Shown here one piece after another: positions 16,114 to 23,105 of a DNA stretch of 40,558 bases. This stretch comes from Deltaproteobacteria bacterium (GTDB lineage Bacteria; Desulfobacterota; Dissulfuribacteria; Dissulfuribacterales; QOAL01). Under the pieces are notes generated by a model, which was not told the origin of the DNA, ran no database searches, and worked only from the letters and a program-made list of their open reading frames with translations. A program made the position numbers and the translations under genes. Location of the stretch: assembly GCA_015493475.1 (NCBI GenBank), contig WGDC01000062.1, positions 1 through 40,558 of the forward strand. The letters are read 5' to 3'. Position 1 is the first letter of the stretch, and every line of letters starts with the position of its first letter.

Positions 16114-17229
16114 TCACAACCGCCCGGTTCGAGCCAAGGCTTTTCGTATTTCAGTATGGATATCGATTCTGAATCTTTTCATTTCCCTCCTGTTTTTTGC
16201 GGTATCAAAAGGGAAAGTCCTCGCACACAAGAAGACCACGGAAAGCCCTGCCTTCATGTCTATCCAGAAGGATGTGCCTGTATATCCAAGATGTCCCACG
16301 CTCTGTTTTGAGAAGAGATTCCCGCAGGTAGATTTACCAGGGGAGGGCCGATCAAACCCAAGGGCCCTCAGATTGGCACTATTGCAGGACCTGTACGAGA
16401 GGAAGTGGCGGATGGTGTCCGGGCCCACCGCGAAACCGGGCGTCTCGTTATCGGTGTAGGCGTTCATTATGGCAACTGTTAGAAATAGAACGTCTTCAAG
16501 GTTTGAAAAAAGGCCTGCATGGCCGGGCAATCCGCCCATGGTCCAGGCGTTTAGATCGTTCACTCGGCCCCAGCTCATCGATTTCCTCACCGGGCAGAAA
16601 CCGGAAGGGACGAAGGAATCTATGGAAGACGGGTCTTCTTCGGAAACGCCAAGGCTTGAAAGGCCGAGGGGCCTGTATATGCGACTGTGCACCAGTGGCC
16701 ATAATTCCTGGCCAGACACAAGTTCCACGATTCTTCCAAGGAGCATGAAGCCAAGGTCGCTATAAACGGATCCCTTCCCTGTTTCATAGGAAAGTGGCTG
16801 CTGAAGAATGATCTTGCAGGCCTGGCCCAGCCTACTGTCCTTGCCCTGGCTTTGGGCCGGAGGCAGTGAATTATAGATGGCTTTCCACGCCGGAAGCCCG
16901 GAGCTGTGGGTAAGAAGGCTTTCCACTGTAATATCTTTTTTGTCTCGAGGAACGGAAGTGAAAAAGTCGCCGATGCACTGATGGAGCCCGAGTTCTTCCC
17001 TTTCTTTGAGCATTGCAACCGATAGGGTGGTCGCAAGGGGCTTTGTAAGTGATGCGAGATCAAAGAGTGATTCCCTATCTATGCGGCGCGACCAGGAAGC
17101 GAAGGTGTGGCGTCCGTAGTACCTGTTCAGGCGGATGCCAGGCAGCAAACCGACGCCAAGGGCTGCGCCGGGGAAAAGTTCATTGTTTATGGCCTTTTGT
17201 ATTATGGAGTCAACTGTAGTAAAATCCAT
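16114..17229 (-). CDS. Beta-lactamase-fold serine hydrolase
   Basis: A 371-residue protein of the class C beta-lactamase/penicillin-binding-protein-like family. The nucleophile motif is S60-L-T-K63 in FDLASLTKPLAT. The second motif is Y156-S-D rather than the usual Y-x-N, and the third is HLGYTG near the C-terminus. Other family markers are LLTHSSGLP and YSDLGFMLLGRIVE. There is no signal peptide or lipobox, so a cytoplasmic esterase or peptidase is as likely as a cell-wall enzyme; this is inference. The ATG at 17229 is used. It diverges from the small exported protein gene. Family is firm; substrate is unknown. Confidence 0.88.
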   Translation of the reverse strand: MDFTTVDSIIQKAINNELFPGAALGVGLLPGIRLNRYYGRHTFASWSRRIDRESLFDLASLTKPLATTLSVAMLKEREELGLHQCIGDFFTSVPRDKKDITVESLLTHSSGLPAWKAIYNSLPPAQSQGKDSRLGQACKIILQQPLSYETGKGSVYSDLGFMLLGRIVELVSGQELWPLVHSRIYRPLGLSSLGVSEEDPSSIDSFVPSGFCPVRKSMSWGRVNDLNAWTMGGLPGHAGLFSNLEDVLFLTVAIMNAYTDNETPGFAVGPDTIRHFLSYRSCNSANLRALGFDRPSPGKSTCGNLFSKQSVGHLGYTGTSFWIDMKAGLSVVFLCARTFPFDTAKNRREMKRFRIDIHTEIRKALARTGRL

Positions 17230-17354
17230 AACAGGATCTGTGAAAAACTGCCTATGATATCCAGCATTCGTTTTTTTCTGCCCCGGGCCATGCTCTTGAA
17301 AAGCAGTTGTTTTTCAGGGATCTCCATAATATCACCCATAGAAAGGAGCAGGAC

Positions 17355-17741
17355 ATGAAAAGGTGGTTTGCTGCAGTGGGTTTATGCCTTATAATGAGTA
17401 CTTCTCTGTTTCTCTCATCTGCCATTGCAACACCTGCAAGGTACAGGGTTGGACATGACCCAGTAGCAATGATGGCGGACGGGGTACTTGCACGACCACT
17501 GGGTCTTGTATCCACGGTGATAGGGTCTGCCTTTTTCGTGGTAACCCTCCCATTCACCGTTCCTTCCAACAGCGTGGGTTCCGCCAAGAGGCAATTGATA
17601 GACTACCCCGCATGGTTCACCTTTAAAAGACCTCTCGGGGAATTTAACAGGAGATACGAACGGCCTATCATTCATAAGACTAACAAGACCGTTTCCTCGG
17701 ACAACGCCACCGATCAAGGGTCAAAGGGAAGGGGGTTGTGA
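17355..17741 (+). CDS. Small exported conserved protein
   Basis: A 128-residue protein with a clear N-terminal signal peptide or anchor (residues 1-25, cleavage near AIA-TP). A second hydrophobic stretch (GLVSTVIGSAFFVVTLPF) and the phrase DPVAMMADGVLARPLGL follow. The pattern, including YPAWFTFKRPLGEF, recurs in small proteins of many proteobacteria that databases often call hypothetical or, without good evidence, multidrug transporter. The ATG at 17355 follows AAAGGAGCAGG. The function is unknown. It lies upstream of selC and diverges from the serine hydrolase. Confidence 0.75.
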   Translation: MKRWFAAVGLCLIMSTSLFLSSAIATPARYRVGHDPVAMMADGVLARPLGLVSTVIGSAFFVVTLPFTVPSNSVGSAKRQLIDYPAWFTFKRPLGEFNRRYERPIIHKTNKTVSSDNATDQGSKGRGL

Positions 17742-17750
17742 TCCTCGAGT

Positions 17751-17789
17751 AAGTCCCTTGCCTCTATGCAGGGGGCTTCAAAAAAAAAA
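17751..17789 (+). other. Hairpin followed by A-tract upstream of selC
   Basis: AAGTCCCTTGC (17751-17761) pairs with GCAGGGGGCTT (17768-17778) over 11 positions, two of them G-U, around a CTCTAT loop. A run of A residues follows at 17780-17789. It sits just after the small exported protein gene. It lacks the U-tract of an intrinsic terminator on the plus strand, so its role is unclear. Confidence 0.45.
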
Positions 17790-17823
17790 TTCCTGTGTTA
17801 TCTTTCTATGGAGTTATCCGTGC

Positions 17824-17921
17824 GGAAGCGGAAAGGGCGCTGGTGGCCCTCCCGGACTTCAAATCCGGTGTACGGGGTGAGAAGCCCCGTAGGTGGGTTC
17901 GATTCCCATGCGCTTCCGCCA
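17824..17921 (+). tRNA. selC: Selenocysteine tRNA, anticodon UCA
   Basis: This 98-base gene folds as tRNA-Sec. The acceptor arm pairs GGAAGCG (17824-17830) with CGCTTCC (17911-17917), then discriminator G and encoded CCA. The D-arm stem is AGGGC/GCCCT. The anticodon loop CTTCAAA (17857-17863) reads UCA, flanked by CCGGA/TCCGG. The long variable arm has a 6-bp stem ACGGGG/CCCCGT (17872-17890), and the T-loop is TTCGATT. The UCA anticodon, long extra arm and GGACTTCAAATCC core are diagnostic. The eighth acceptor position is a G-G opposition. It shows that the organism inserts selenocysteine at UGA. SelA, SelB and selenoprotein genes are not in the window. Confidence 0.97.
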
Positions 17922-18003
17922 GTTTTTATCCCGGCACGTCATTTAACCGGTCAAGCAATCCCTCATGTTAAATCAAGCCGCTTCTCGGTACTACGGTTAC
18001 GTA

Positions 18004-18552
18004 TTATTTTGTGGTCACACCCGTGACTACCACAAAACGTGATAGAAGCATGGCCATGTAGGCAAGCTGCATGTCGATTCGCACGGCAAACCCCATGAGC
18101 AAAAATATCAAAGAATTTAAGGCTAAGGTCATGAATTTCCAAAAACCCTCAACACTCATGTGCACCGATGGATACATAGAGGATGCCAAGACCCGATTCT
18201 GAAGGGTCAATCCCGTAACCACGGCTGGTACCTTCGTAAGCACATGGCCTGCATATACTAACATTGCGGAACTTACCAAGGTTGAGACCACTACGCTTGG
18301 TATCACCAGGGCGGTGATACTTCAAATGTCTCGCGCCATTGCCAGACTGTCGAGATGGATTGCCGCCTCAAAAACCAGGCCCGGAATAAAAAAGGCGTAG
18401 AGAACCTCCTGCGTCAATTGCAGGGGTGTGAAAAGCCCTATATTGCCAAGGAGTAATCCAATGGCTACAAGGGCAACAGTATAGGGAAGATGTATCTTGC
18501 GAACGGCAATCGTAACAAGAGAAACAATGAGAAACAGGACGAGTATTACTAT
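18004..18552 (-). pseudogene. Decayed CPA1-type Na+/H+ antiporter
   Basis: One minus-strand frame reads as antiporter sequence. It has an N-terminal part with RKIHLPYTVALVAIGLLLG and FIPGLVFEAAIHLDS, then an in-frame TGA (18322-18324). It then continues as SITALVIPSVVVSTLVSSAM and jumps directly to VPAVVTGLTLQNRV and FMTLALNSLIFLLMGF. Compared with the CPA1/NhaP family, the centre is missing, including the conserved TDP and ND ion-binding motifs. The C-terminal cytosolic part is also gone, and no start codon or ribosome site remains at the 5' end, where a TAA lies at 18553-18555. It therefore cannot be a working exchanger. It lies between glgX and selC, on the glgX strand. The family assignment is good; whether the TGA ever coded for selenocysteine is doubtful. 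Confidence 0.8.
18007..18037. repeat. Inverted repeat at the end of the antiporter remnant
   Basis: TTTTGTGGT (18007-18015) and ACCACAAAA (18029-18037) are perfect 9-bp inverted arms, with a further short CAC/GTG pairing inside. There is no following U-tract in either direction. It could be a deletion scar or an operator. Confidence 0.5.
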
Positions 18553-18588
18553 TTAATGGAGCATTTTATGGGGGTATCGCTAATGCCT

Positions 18589-20667
18589 TTATCTTCTCTC
18601 AAAGATGACCACGCTCCTGTGCCTGACCACGTATTTAAAGCCGGCCGGTTTCTGAAGATCAGGGTCTATGATGTCTTCTGGAGGGGTGTTGAAGGTGTCC
18701 ACTGCAAGATGCCATCTGCCAATTTTTAGGGGTGGAAGCTGGACCTCCACCTCTTCCCTGTCATCCATGTTGATCAGTACATGCAGGTCACATTCGTCGT
18801 CGCATAGTGCAGACATAGTAAAGCCGAGAAACCTCGAACCATTATTCTCCCATTCTGGTTCAAAGAGTTTTTTGCCATGCCACACGATGTCTGGAAATTC
18901 CCTTCCAGGCTCCTGCTTGCCGGTGAAGAACTGTTTCCTTCGAAGACACTGATGCCTTTTTCTGAAGGCTATCATTTTCTTGGTGAACCTGAAAATGTCA
19001 AGATTTTCCTCGAGTAGACGCCAGTCGAACCAGCTGATCTCGTTATCCTGGCACCAGGCGTTGTTGTTCCCCTTCTGGGTCCTAAGCACCTCGTCCCCGG
19101 CAAGGAGCATTGGGACGCCTATGGAAAAGAGCAAGGTTGCAATGAAATTTTTTGCCTGCCTATGCCTTAAAGCCGTTATCTTTTCGTCCTGGGTATCGCC
19201 TTCCTTGCCGTAATTGCAGCTAAAGTTTTCGTCCAACCCGTCCCTGTTCTCTTCTCCGTTGGCCTCGTTATGTTTTCTTTCATAGCTGACCAAGTCCATC
19301 AGGGTAAAGCCGTCGTGACAGGTAACGAAGTTTATGCTATTAAATGGCGCTCTTCCCGAAGGCTCATAAAGATCGCTGCTGCCGCTTATCCGGGTTGCTA
19401 GTTCTCCAACCAGGCCCTTGTCTCCCCTGATGAACCGGCGGACCGTGTCCCTGTACATGCCGTTCCATTCCTGCCACCGGTAGCCGGGGAATCCGCCCAC
19501 CTGATAAAGTCCGCCGGCGTCCCATGCCTCTGCGATAAGGTGAGCCCTTGAAAGTGATCTTGAAAATTCCAGGCTCCATATTACAGGCGCATGATGCATG
19601 GGCTTTCCGTCTTCCCCTCTGGCGAGGATGCTTGCAAGATCAAAGCGGAAACCATCTATGTGGAAGTATTTTACCCAGTATTCAAGACATCCTATTATAA
19701 AGAACATGACCTGAGGGTGATTGCAGTTAACGGTGTTGCCACATCCAGTAAAATCTCTGTATTTTCTCTTGTCATCGGGGTACAGGTGGTAAAATTCCCT
19801 GTTCGAAAGCCCCTTGAAATTGATTACCGGCCCTTCTTCCCCCCCCTCTGTGGTATGGTTGAATACCACGTCGAGGATGATTCCTATTCCCGCCTTGTGA
19901 AGGGCCTTTACCATGTCCCTGAATTCGTTTATACAATCGGGTCCTATGGGGTTAACCATGTAAGACGGATGAAGGGAATAAAAGCTGTGGGGACTGTAGC
20001 CCCAGTAATTTTTTAGGCCCTCTTTTCTCGGGCCCTCGGGAACGTCCTGCTCGTCAAAGGCCATTATGGGCAGGAACTCTACATGGGTTATCCCAAGGTC
20101 TTTGAGATAGGGAATCTTGTGAACGATCCCTGAAAAAGTACCCGGATTGAGCACAAACGATGACGGGTGCCTTGTAAAACCCCTTACATGCATCTCGTAG
20201 ATTATTGCATCCTGCGGGGGGCATTCCTGCATTTCGACTCCTTCCCAGTCATAGTCATCTATGCAGATGGGGACGATGGCCTTGATGGGCTGGGCGAGAA
20301 CATTTTTTTTGGCTTCTTCCCTCTGCCAGAACCTGTCAAAGACGACCCTGGCCCAGGGATCGAGGAGCTGCCTTTTATTGTTGAACCTGAAACCGGACAC
20401 CTTCGTGTTGTCCGGTCCGTCGGCCCGCCAGGTGTACGCCATTCCTGGTTGTACACCTTCAATAAAGATGTTCCAAAAAAAGAAATCCCTGTTCTCATGA
20501 GGGTCAAGGACAATAACCTCTGTAGGGGCTAAGGCATGGGGGGAATCGTAAAGGAGCAGTTCCATGCGGGTAGCGTGTCGAGAGAAAATGCAAAAATTAG
20601 CGCCACCTCTCATGCATACGGCACCGAGCGGATACCTGTCTCCCTTCCTTGTTGCAAATCGCGCCAT
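18589..20667 (-). CDS. glgX: Glycogen debranching enzyme (GH13 isoamylase type)
   Basis: A 692-residue GH13 enzyme of the GlgX/TreX/isoamylase type, hydrolysing alpha-1,6 branches of glycogen or limit dextrin in the cytoplasm. An N-terminal CBM48-like domain (GANFCIFSRHATRMELLLYD) is followed by the catalytic barrel. Motifs are DVVFNHTTEGG, the nucleophile aspartate in DGFRFDLAS, the acid/base glutamate in LIAEAWDAGG, and the third carboxylate in FVTCHDGFTL. The length and the C-terminal beta domain are normal. The ATG at 20667 follows AAAGGAGCGTT. No glycogen synthase or phosphorylase gene adjoins it. GlgX is preferred over TreX because no trehalose genes are nearby, but this is not proof. 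Confidence 0.94.
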   Translation of the reverse strand: MARFATRKGDRYPLGAVCMRGGANFCIFSRHATRMELLLYDSPHALAPTEVIVLDPHENRDFFFWNIFIEGVQPGMAYTWRADGPDNTKVSGFRFNNKRQLLDPWARVVFDRFWQREEAKKNVLAQPIKAIVPICIDDYDWEGVEMQECPPQDAIIYEMHVRGFTRHPSSFVLNPGTFSGIVHKIPYLKDLGITHVEFLPIMAFDEQDVPEGPRKEGLKNYWGYSPHSFYSLHPSYMVNPIGPDCINEFRDMVKALHKAGIGIILDVVFNHTTEGGEEGPVINFKGLSNREFYHLYPDDKRKYRDFTGCGNTVNCNHPQVMFFIIGCLEYWVKYFHIDGFRFDLASILARGEDGKPMHHAPVIWSLEFSRSLSRAHLIAEAWDAGGLYQVGGFPGYRWQEWNGMYRDTVRRFIRGDKGLVGELATRISGSSDLYEPSGRAPFNSINFVTCHDGFTLMDLVSYERKHNEANGEENRDGLDENFSCNYGKEGDTQDEKITALRHRQAKNFIATLLFSIGVPMLLAGDEVLRTQKGNNNAWCQDNEISWFDWRLLEENLDIFRFTKKMIAFRKRHQCLRRKQFFTGKQEPGREFPDIVWHGKKLFEPEWENNGSRFLGFTMSALCDDECDLHVLINMDDREEVEVQLPPLKIGRWHLAVDTFNTPPEDIIDPDLQKPAGFKYVVRHRSVVIFERR

Positions 20668-20790
20668 AGTAACGCTCCTTTCAGCGGCGGGAGGATTCGT
20701 CCCAGCTTATCCATCTTAAGCCAGTTTAGCGCCGGTTTTCAAAGGGTGAACTCTGTCTCGCTGCCTTTCTCGTATAAATTTTTCAGAACT

Positions 20791-21144
20791 TCATCCTAAA
20801 ACAAGGATATTGAGGGCATGATAAACAAGCAGGCAAGCATATACAACAAGTATCGCGCGGATGGCGCGCATAACAAAAGGATGTTTATAGAAAAAGGACA
20901 GGATGCATATACCTGGGAAGGTGAGGGCGATCTTTACAATCAGAGCCTTTTCATATTCAAAGTGCTGGAAAAAAGGCGCGAGCAACGGATTCAGCTCGAG
21001 TCCGCCGTGGGAGACCTGCAGGACCGTAAGAAAGTAGTCTGCAAAACATGCAATCCATATAAATACGATGGCGGCAGCCGCTTTTACAGGTAATTCTACG
21101 GAAAAGACCTCTTTGACTCTTGATGCCAGTACTCTCGTTGACAT
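20791..21144 (-). CDS. Small membrane protein, DUF5658-like
   Basis: A 117-residue protein with about three hydrophobic segments (AAAIVFIWIACFADYFLTVL, then ALIVKIALTFPGICILSFF, then ILVVYACLLVYHALNILVLG). The motif LELNPLLAPFF between the first two fits DUF5658-type proteins. The frame is open upstream, but the ATG at 21144 follows AGGAGGAGAACCTGAA and gives a short cytoplasmic lead. It is 123 bases upstream of glgX on the same strand. The function is unknown, with no catalytic motif seen. Confidence 0.7.
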   Translation of the reverse strand: MSTRVLASRVKEVFSVELPVKAAAAIVFIWIACFADYFLTVLQVSHGGLELNPLLAPFFQHFEYEKALIVKIALTFPGICILSFFYKHPFVMRAIRAILVVYACLLVYHALNILVLG

Positions 21145-21300
21145 TTCAGGTTCTCCTCCTGTGGCTCGACAGAACACAAGAAAAACTTTCTCCTCCGTCA
21201 TGATAACCATGAAAAGACATACAAAAATAATGCCCTGAAATTATAGAATTTCACATGATCTCTCGTGATTTTCGCCAGAAAATTTCAGCAGGAAGTTCTG

Positions 21301-21340
21301 AAAATGGAAAAGTTTTTCATCCAAAATGGAAAAGTTTTTC
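21301..21340 (+). repeat. Tandem 18-bp direct repeats, near-palindromic
   Basis: AAAATGGAAAAGTTTTTC occurs exactly at 21301-21318 and 21323-21340, a 22-bp period or about two helical turns. Inside the first copy, ATGGAAAAGTTTTTCAT (21304-21320) is a 17-bp palindrome broken only at its centre and at one symmetric pair. The second copy keeps most of the dyad. This is the layout of a pair of sites for a dimeric regulator. Confidence 0.8.
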
Positions 21341-21360
21341 TGTTTTGTGCTGCGCAGAGT

Positions 21361-21376
21361 AGGCATTAATATTGCG
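21361..21376 (+). promoter_or_regulatory. Candidate sigma54 (-24/-12) promoter
   Basis: AGGCAT (21361-21366), five bases, then TTGCG (21372-21376) place GG and GC exactly ten bases apart. It matches the GGCA and TTGC cores of the consensus TGGCAC-N5-TTGCA. A start near 21387 gives a leader of about 65 bases before the ATG at 21451. The repeat pair is centred about 75 and 53 bases upstream of that start. Confidence 0.6.
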
Positions 21377-21450
21377 TAAATAACTATAGTAGACCGAGAA
21401 AATTGTTGCGACTGGGATTGTAACTTTTTGAAAATAAAGGATATCAGGTT

Positions 21451-21672
21451 ATGGCACAAGTTCAGACTGCACGAAAAACCATACAATTTGGACGTAATGA
21501 ACGTATGATTAAACCTACATCGTCGGACTTAACCTTTGATTTCACGTTGAGAAAGGAGTCTATTTGTTTCGGCTGTCGCCACAGAAACTTTTGCAAGATA
21601 TGGGACCTTTTGAATGTTCCTGTGAAAAGCTGTACATTCTATGCGGAAGAACTGATAGCCGCTGTTAATTAG
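21451..21672 (+). CDS. Small four-cysteine protein of unknown function
   Basis: A 73-residue soluble protein with cysteines at 39, 42, 48 and 61 (C-x2-C-x5-C-x12-C; core CFGCRHRNFC). This arrangement suggests a metal or Fe-S site. The N-terminal 30 residues are basic and polar. An AAAGGATATCAGG ribosome site precedes the ATG. I recognise no family. It is a lone gene, convergent with ssb twelve bases beyond its stop, and is headed by a sigma54-type promoter with tandem operator-like repeats, which argues that it is real and regulated. Confidence 0.65.
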   Translation: MAQVQTARKTIQFGRNERMIKPTSSDLTFDFTLRKESICFGCRHRNFCKIWDLLNVPVKSCTFYAEELIAAVN

Positions 21673-21684
21673 ACGGTATTTTTT

Positions 21685-22086
21685 CTAAAACGGGACGTCA
21701 TCCTCTGATGGAGGAGGCGGTTCAAGGTCTGTAGACTGTGACGCGCCGGTAGCTCCCTTTGGTTCGAGTATCTGTATATCCCTCGCAATAATTTCCGTTG
21801 TCCAGCGCTTGTTGCCATCGCGGTCTTCCCACGACCTTGTCCTCAGCTTCCCTTCCACATAGACAAGCTTGCCCTTGCTTAGGTATTCGTTGCATATTTC
21901 TGCAAGCCTGCGCCAGGCTACTATACGGTGCCATTCTGTTTCACTTTCCCATGAATCTCCCCTCTTTACGGGGGAGTCGGTTGCAAGACTGAAGTTTGCT
22001 ACAGGGGTTCCGTCGGCTGTATAGCGGATTTCAGGATCACTTCCGAGTCTTCCTATCAACATTACCTTGTTTAGTCCTCTCGCCAT
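21685..22086 (-). CDS. ssb: Single-stranded DNA-binding protein
   Basis: A 133-residue SSB with the OB-fold N-terminus [38 protein letters not shown] and [21 protein letters not shown] short linker and the acidic interaction tail PSEDDVPF follow. It coats single-stranded DNA and recruits repair and replication proteins. The ATG at 22086 follows AAAGGAGAAAAGAC. It is the last gene of the carA-carB-purF-kdsD-ssb run, 20 bases after kdsD. The linker is shorter than in E. coli SSB. Confidence 0.97.
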   Translation of the reverse strand: MARGLNKVMLIGRLGSDPEIRYTADGTPVANFSLATDSPVKRGDSWESETEWHRIVAWRRLAEICNEYLSKGKLVYVEGKLRTRSWEDRDGNKRWTTEIIARDIQILEPKGATGASQSTDLEPPPPSEDDVPF

Positions 22087-22106
22087 GTCTTTTCTCCTTT
22101 CAGACC

Positions 22107-23105
22107 TTAAACTATAAACTTGAACTGACCCTTCCCGAGGAGGTCATGGAGGTGGACAATTCCCGCAAGCCGTCCGTCCTGACCGACAACAGGCAATACC
22201 GTGATGAGATGGGTCTCCATGAGCGCCAAGGCGTCTGCGGCCAAGGCGTCTGGCATGACCGTTTTGGGATCCGGCGTCATGATCTCATCTACTTTTCTTT
22301 TCGTAAAATTTGCCCCGAATTTTACCATTGCCCTTCTCAGGTCACCGTCAGTGACTATTCCCGAGAGGAAACCATCCTCATCAATGACAACGGCGGCTCC
22401 GAGCCTCTTTTGATCTATTATCCCTACAACCTCGTCCATTAGAAGCCCTGGCGTGGCTCTTGGAATAAGGTCGCCTGTGAGCATCACCTGCCCTACCGAT
22501 ACCTTGAGCCTCTCCCCGAGGGTTCCCGATGGATGGTTACGCCTGAAATCCCTCTCGCTGAATCTCCTGAGCTTCAGAAGGACCACTGACAGGGCGTCGC
22601 CAACGGCAAGGCAAGCCGTGGTGCTTGCGGTGGGAGCAAGGCCAAGGGAACATGCTTCTTTTTCTACCCCGGTATCTATCACGCAACTTGCATGCCTCGC
22701 GAGCGTGGATTCGGGGCCCCCGGTAAAAGCTATGACAACGACTCCCCTATCCTTAAAGGCTGGCAACAGGGCGTTTACTTCCTGGGTTTCCCCGCTGTTT
22801 GATATGGCAATTACCACGTCTCGTGACATGACCATGCCGAGGTCCCCGTGAAGGGCCTCAGCAGGATGCAGGAATATGGACGGCGTGCCTGTGCTTGCAA
22901 GGGTGGCGGCGATTTTTCTACCTACCAGGCCCGATTTGCCAATACCTGTTATTACAATCCGGCCCTTTGCCGCAAGCACTATGCGGACGGCCTTCACAAA
23001 CTCGGTGTCGAGCCTGTCCCGGACACGCCTCAGCCCATCTATCTCCACATCAATGGCTCGCTTGCCCTCTTGTAGTATGTCAAGGCCTTCTTTTCCCTCA
23101 TTCAA
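22107..23105 (-). CDS. kdsD: Arabinose-5-phosphate isomerase (KdsD/KpsF/GutQ)
   Basis: The enzyme converts ribulose 5-phosphate to arabinose 5-phosphate, the first step to Kdo of lipopolysaccharide. The 332-residue protein has an N-terminal SIS domain ([41 protein letters not shown]) and a C-terminal pair of CBS domains. The start is TTG at 23105, inside the last codons of purF (8-base overlap); no ATG lies nearby, and the family N-terminus fits. A 15-base tandem duplication near 22227-22256 encodes the repeated ADALA of the second CBS linker. Its presence implies a Gram-negative outer membrane with Kdo. Translation is probably coupled to purF. Confidence 0.93.
   Translation of the reverse strand: MNEGKEGLDILQEGKRAIDVEIDGLRRVRDRLDTEFVKAVRIVLAAKGRIVITGIGKSGLVGRKIAATLASTGTPSIFLHPAEALHGDLGMVMSRDVVIAISNSGETQEVNALLPAFKDRGVVVIAFTGGPESTLARHASCVIDTGVEKEACSLGLAPTASTTACLAVGDALSVVLLKLRRFSERDFRRNHPSGTLGERLKVSVGQVMLTGDLIPRATPGLLMDEVVGIIDQKRLGAAVVIDEDGFLSGIVTDGDLRRAMVKFGANFTKRKVDEIMTPDPKTVMPDALAADALALMETHLITVLPVVGQDGRLAGIVHLHDLLGKGQFKFIV

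Larger units (their letters stand above)
21145..21450. other. Divergent regulatory region with tandem repeats
   Basis: This 306-base gap separates the DUF5658-like gene (minus) from the four-cysteine protein (plus). Its right half holds the repeat pair and the sigma54-type promoter described separately. The left half, 21145-21280, contains the DUF5658 ribosome site and AT-rich DNA, in which I saw no strong promoter hexamers. Confidence 0.6.

Noticed and set aside
17900-18040. Possible integration scar at the 3' end of selC
   Set aside because: selC is a known integration site, but I found no second copy of the tRNA 3' end and no integrase in the window.
17922-18588. Antiporter region as a genuine selenoprotein
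   Set aside because: The central ion-binding motifs, C-terminus and start are missing, and the hairpin lies too close to the TGA for a normal SECIS; kept only as a finding.
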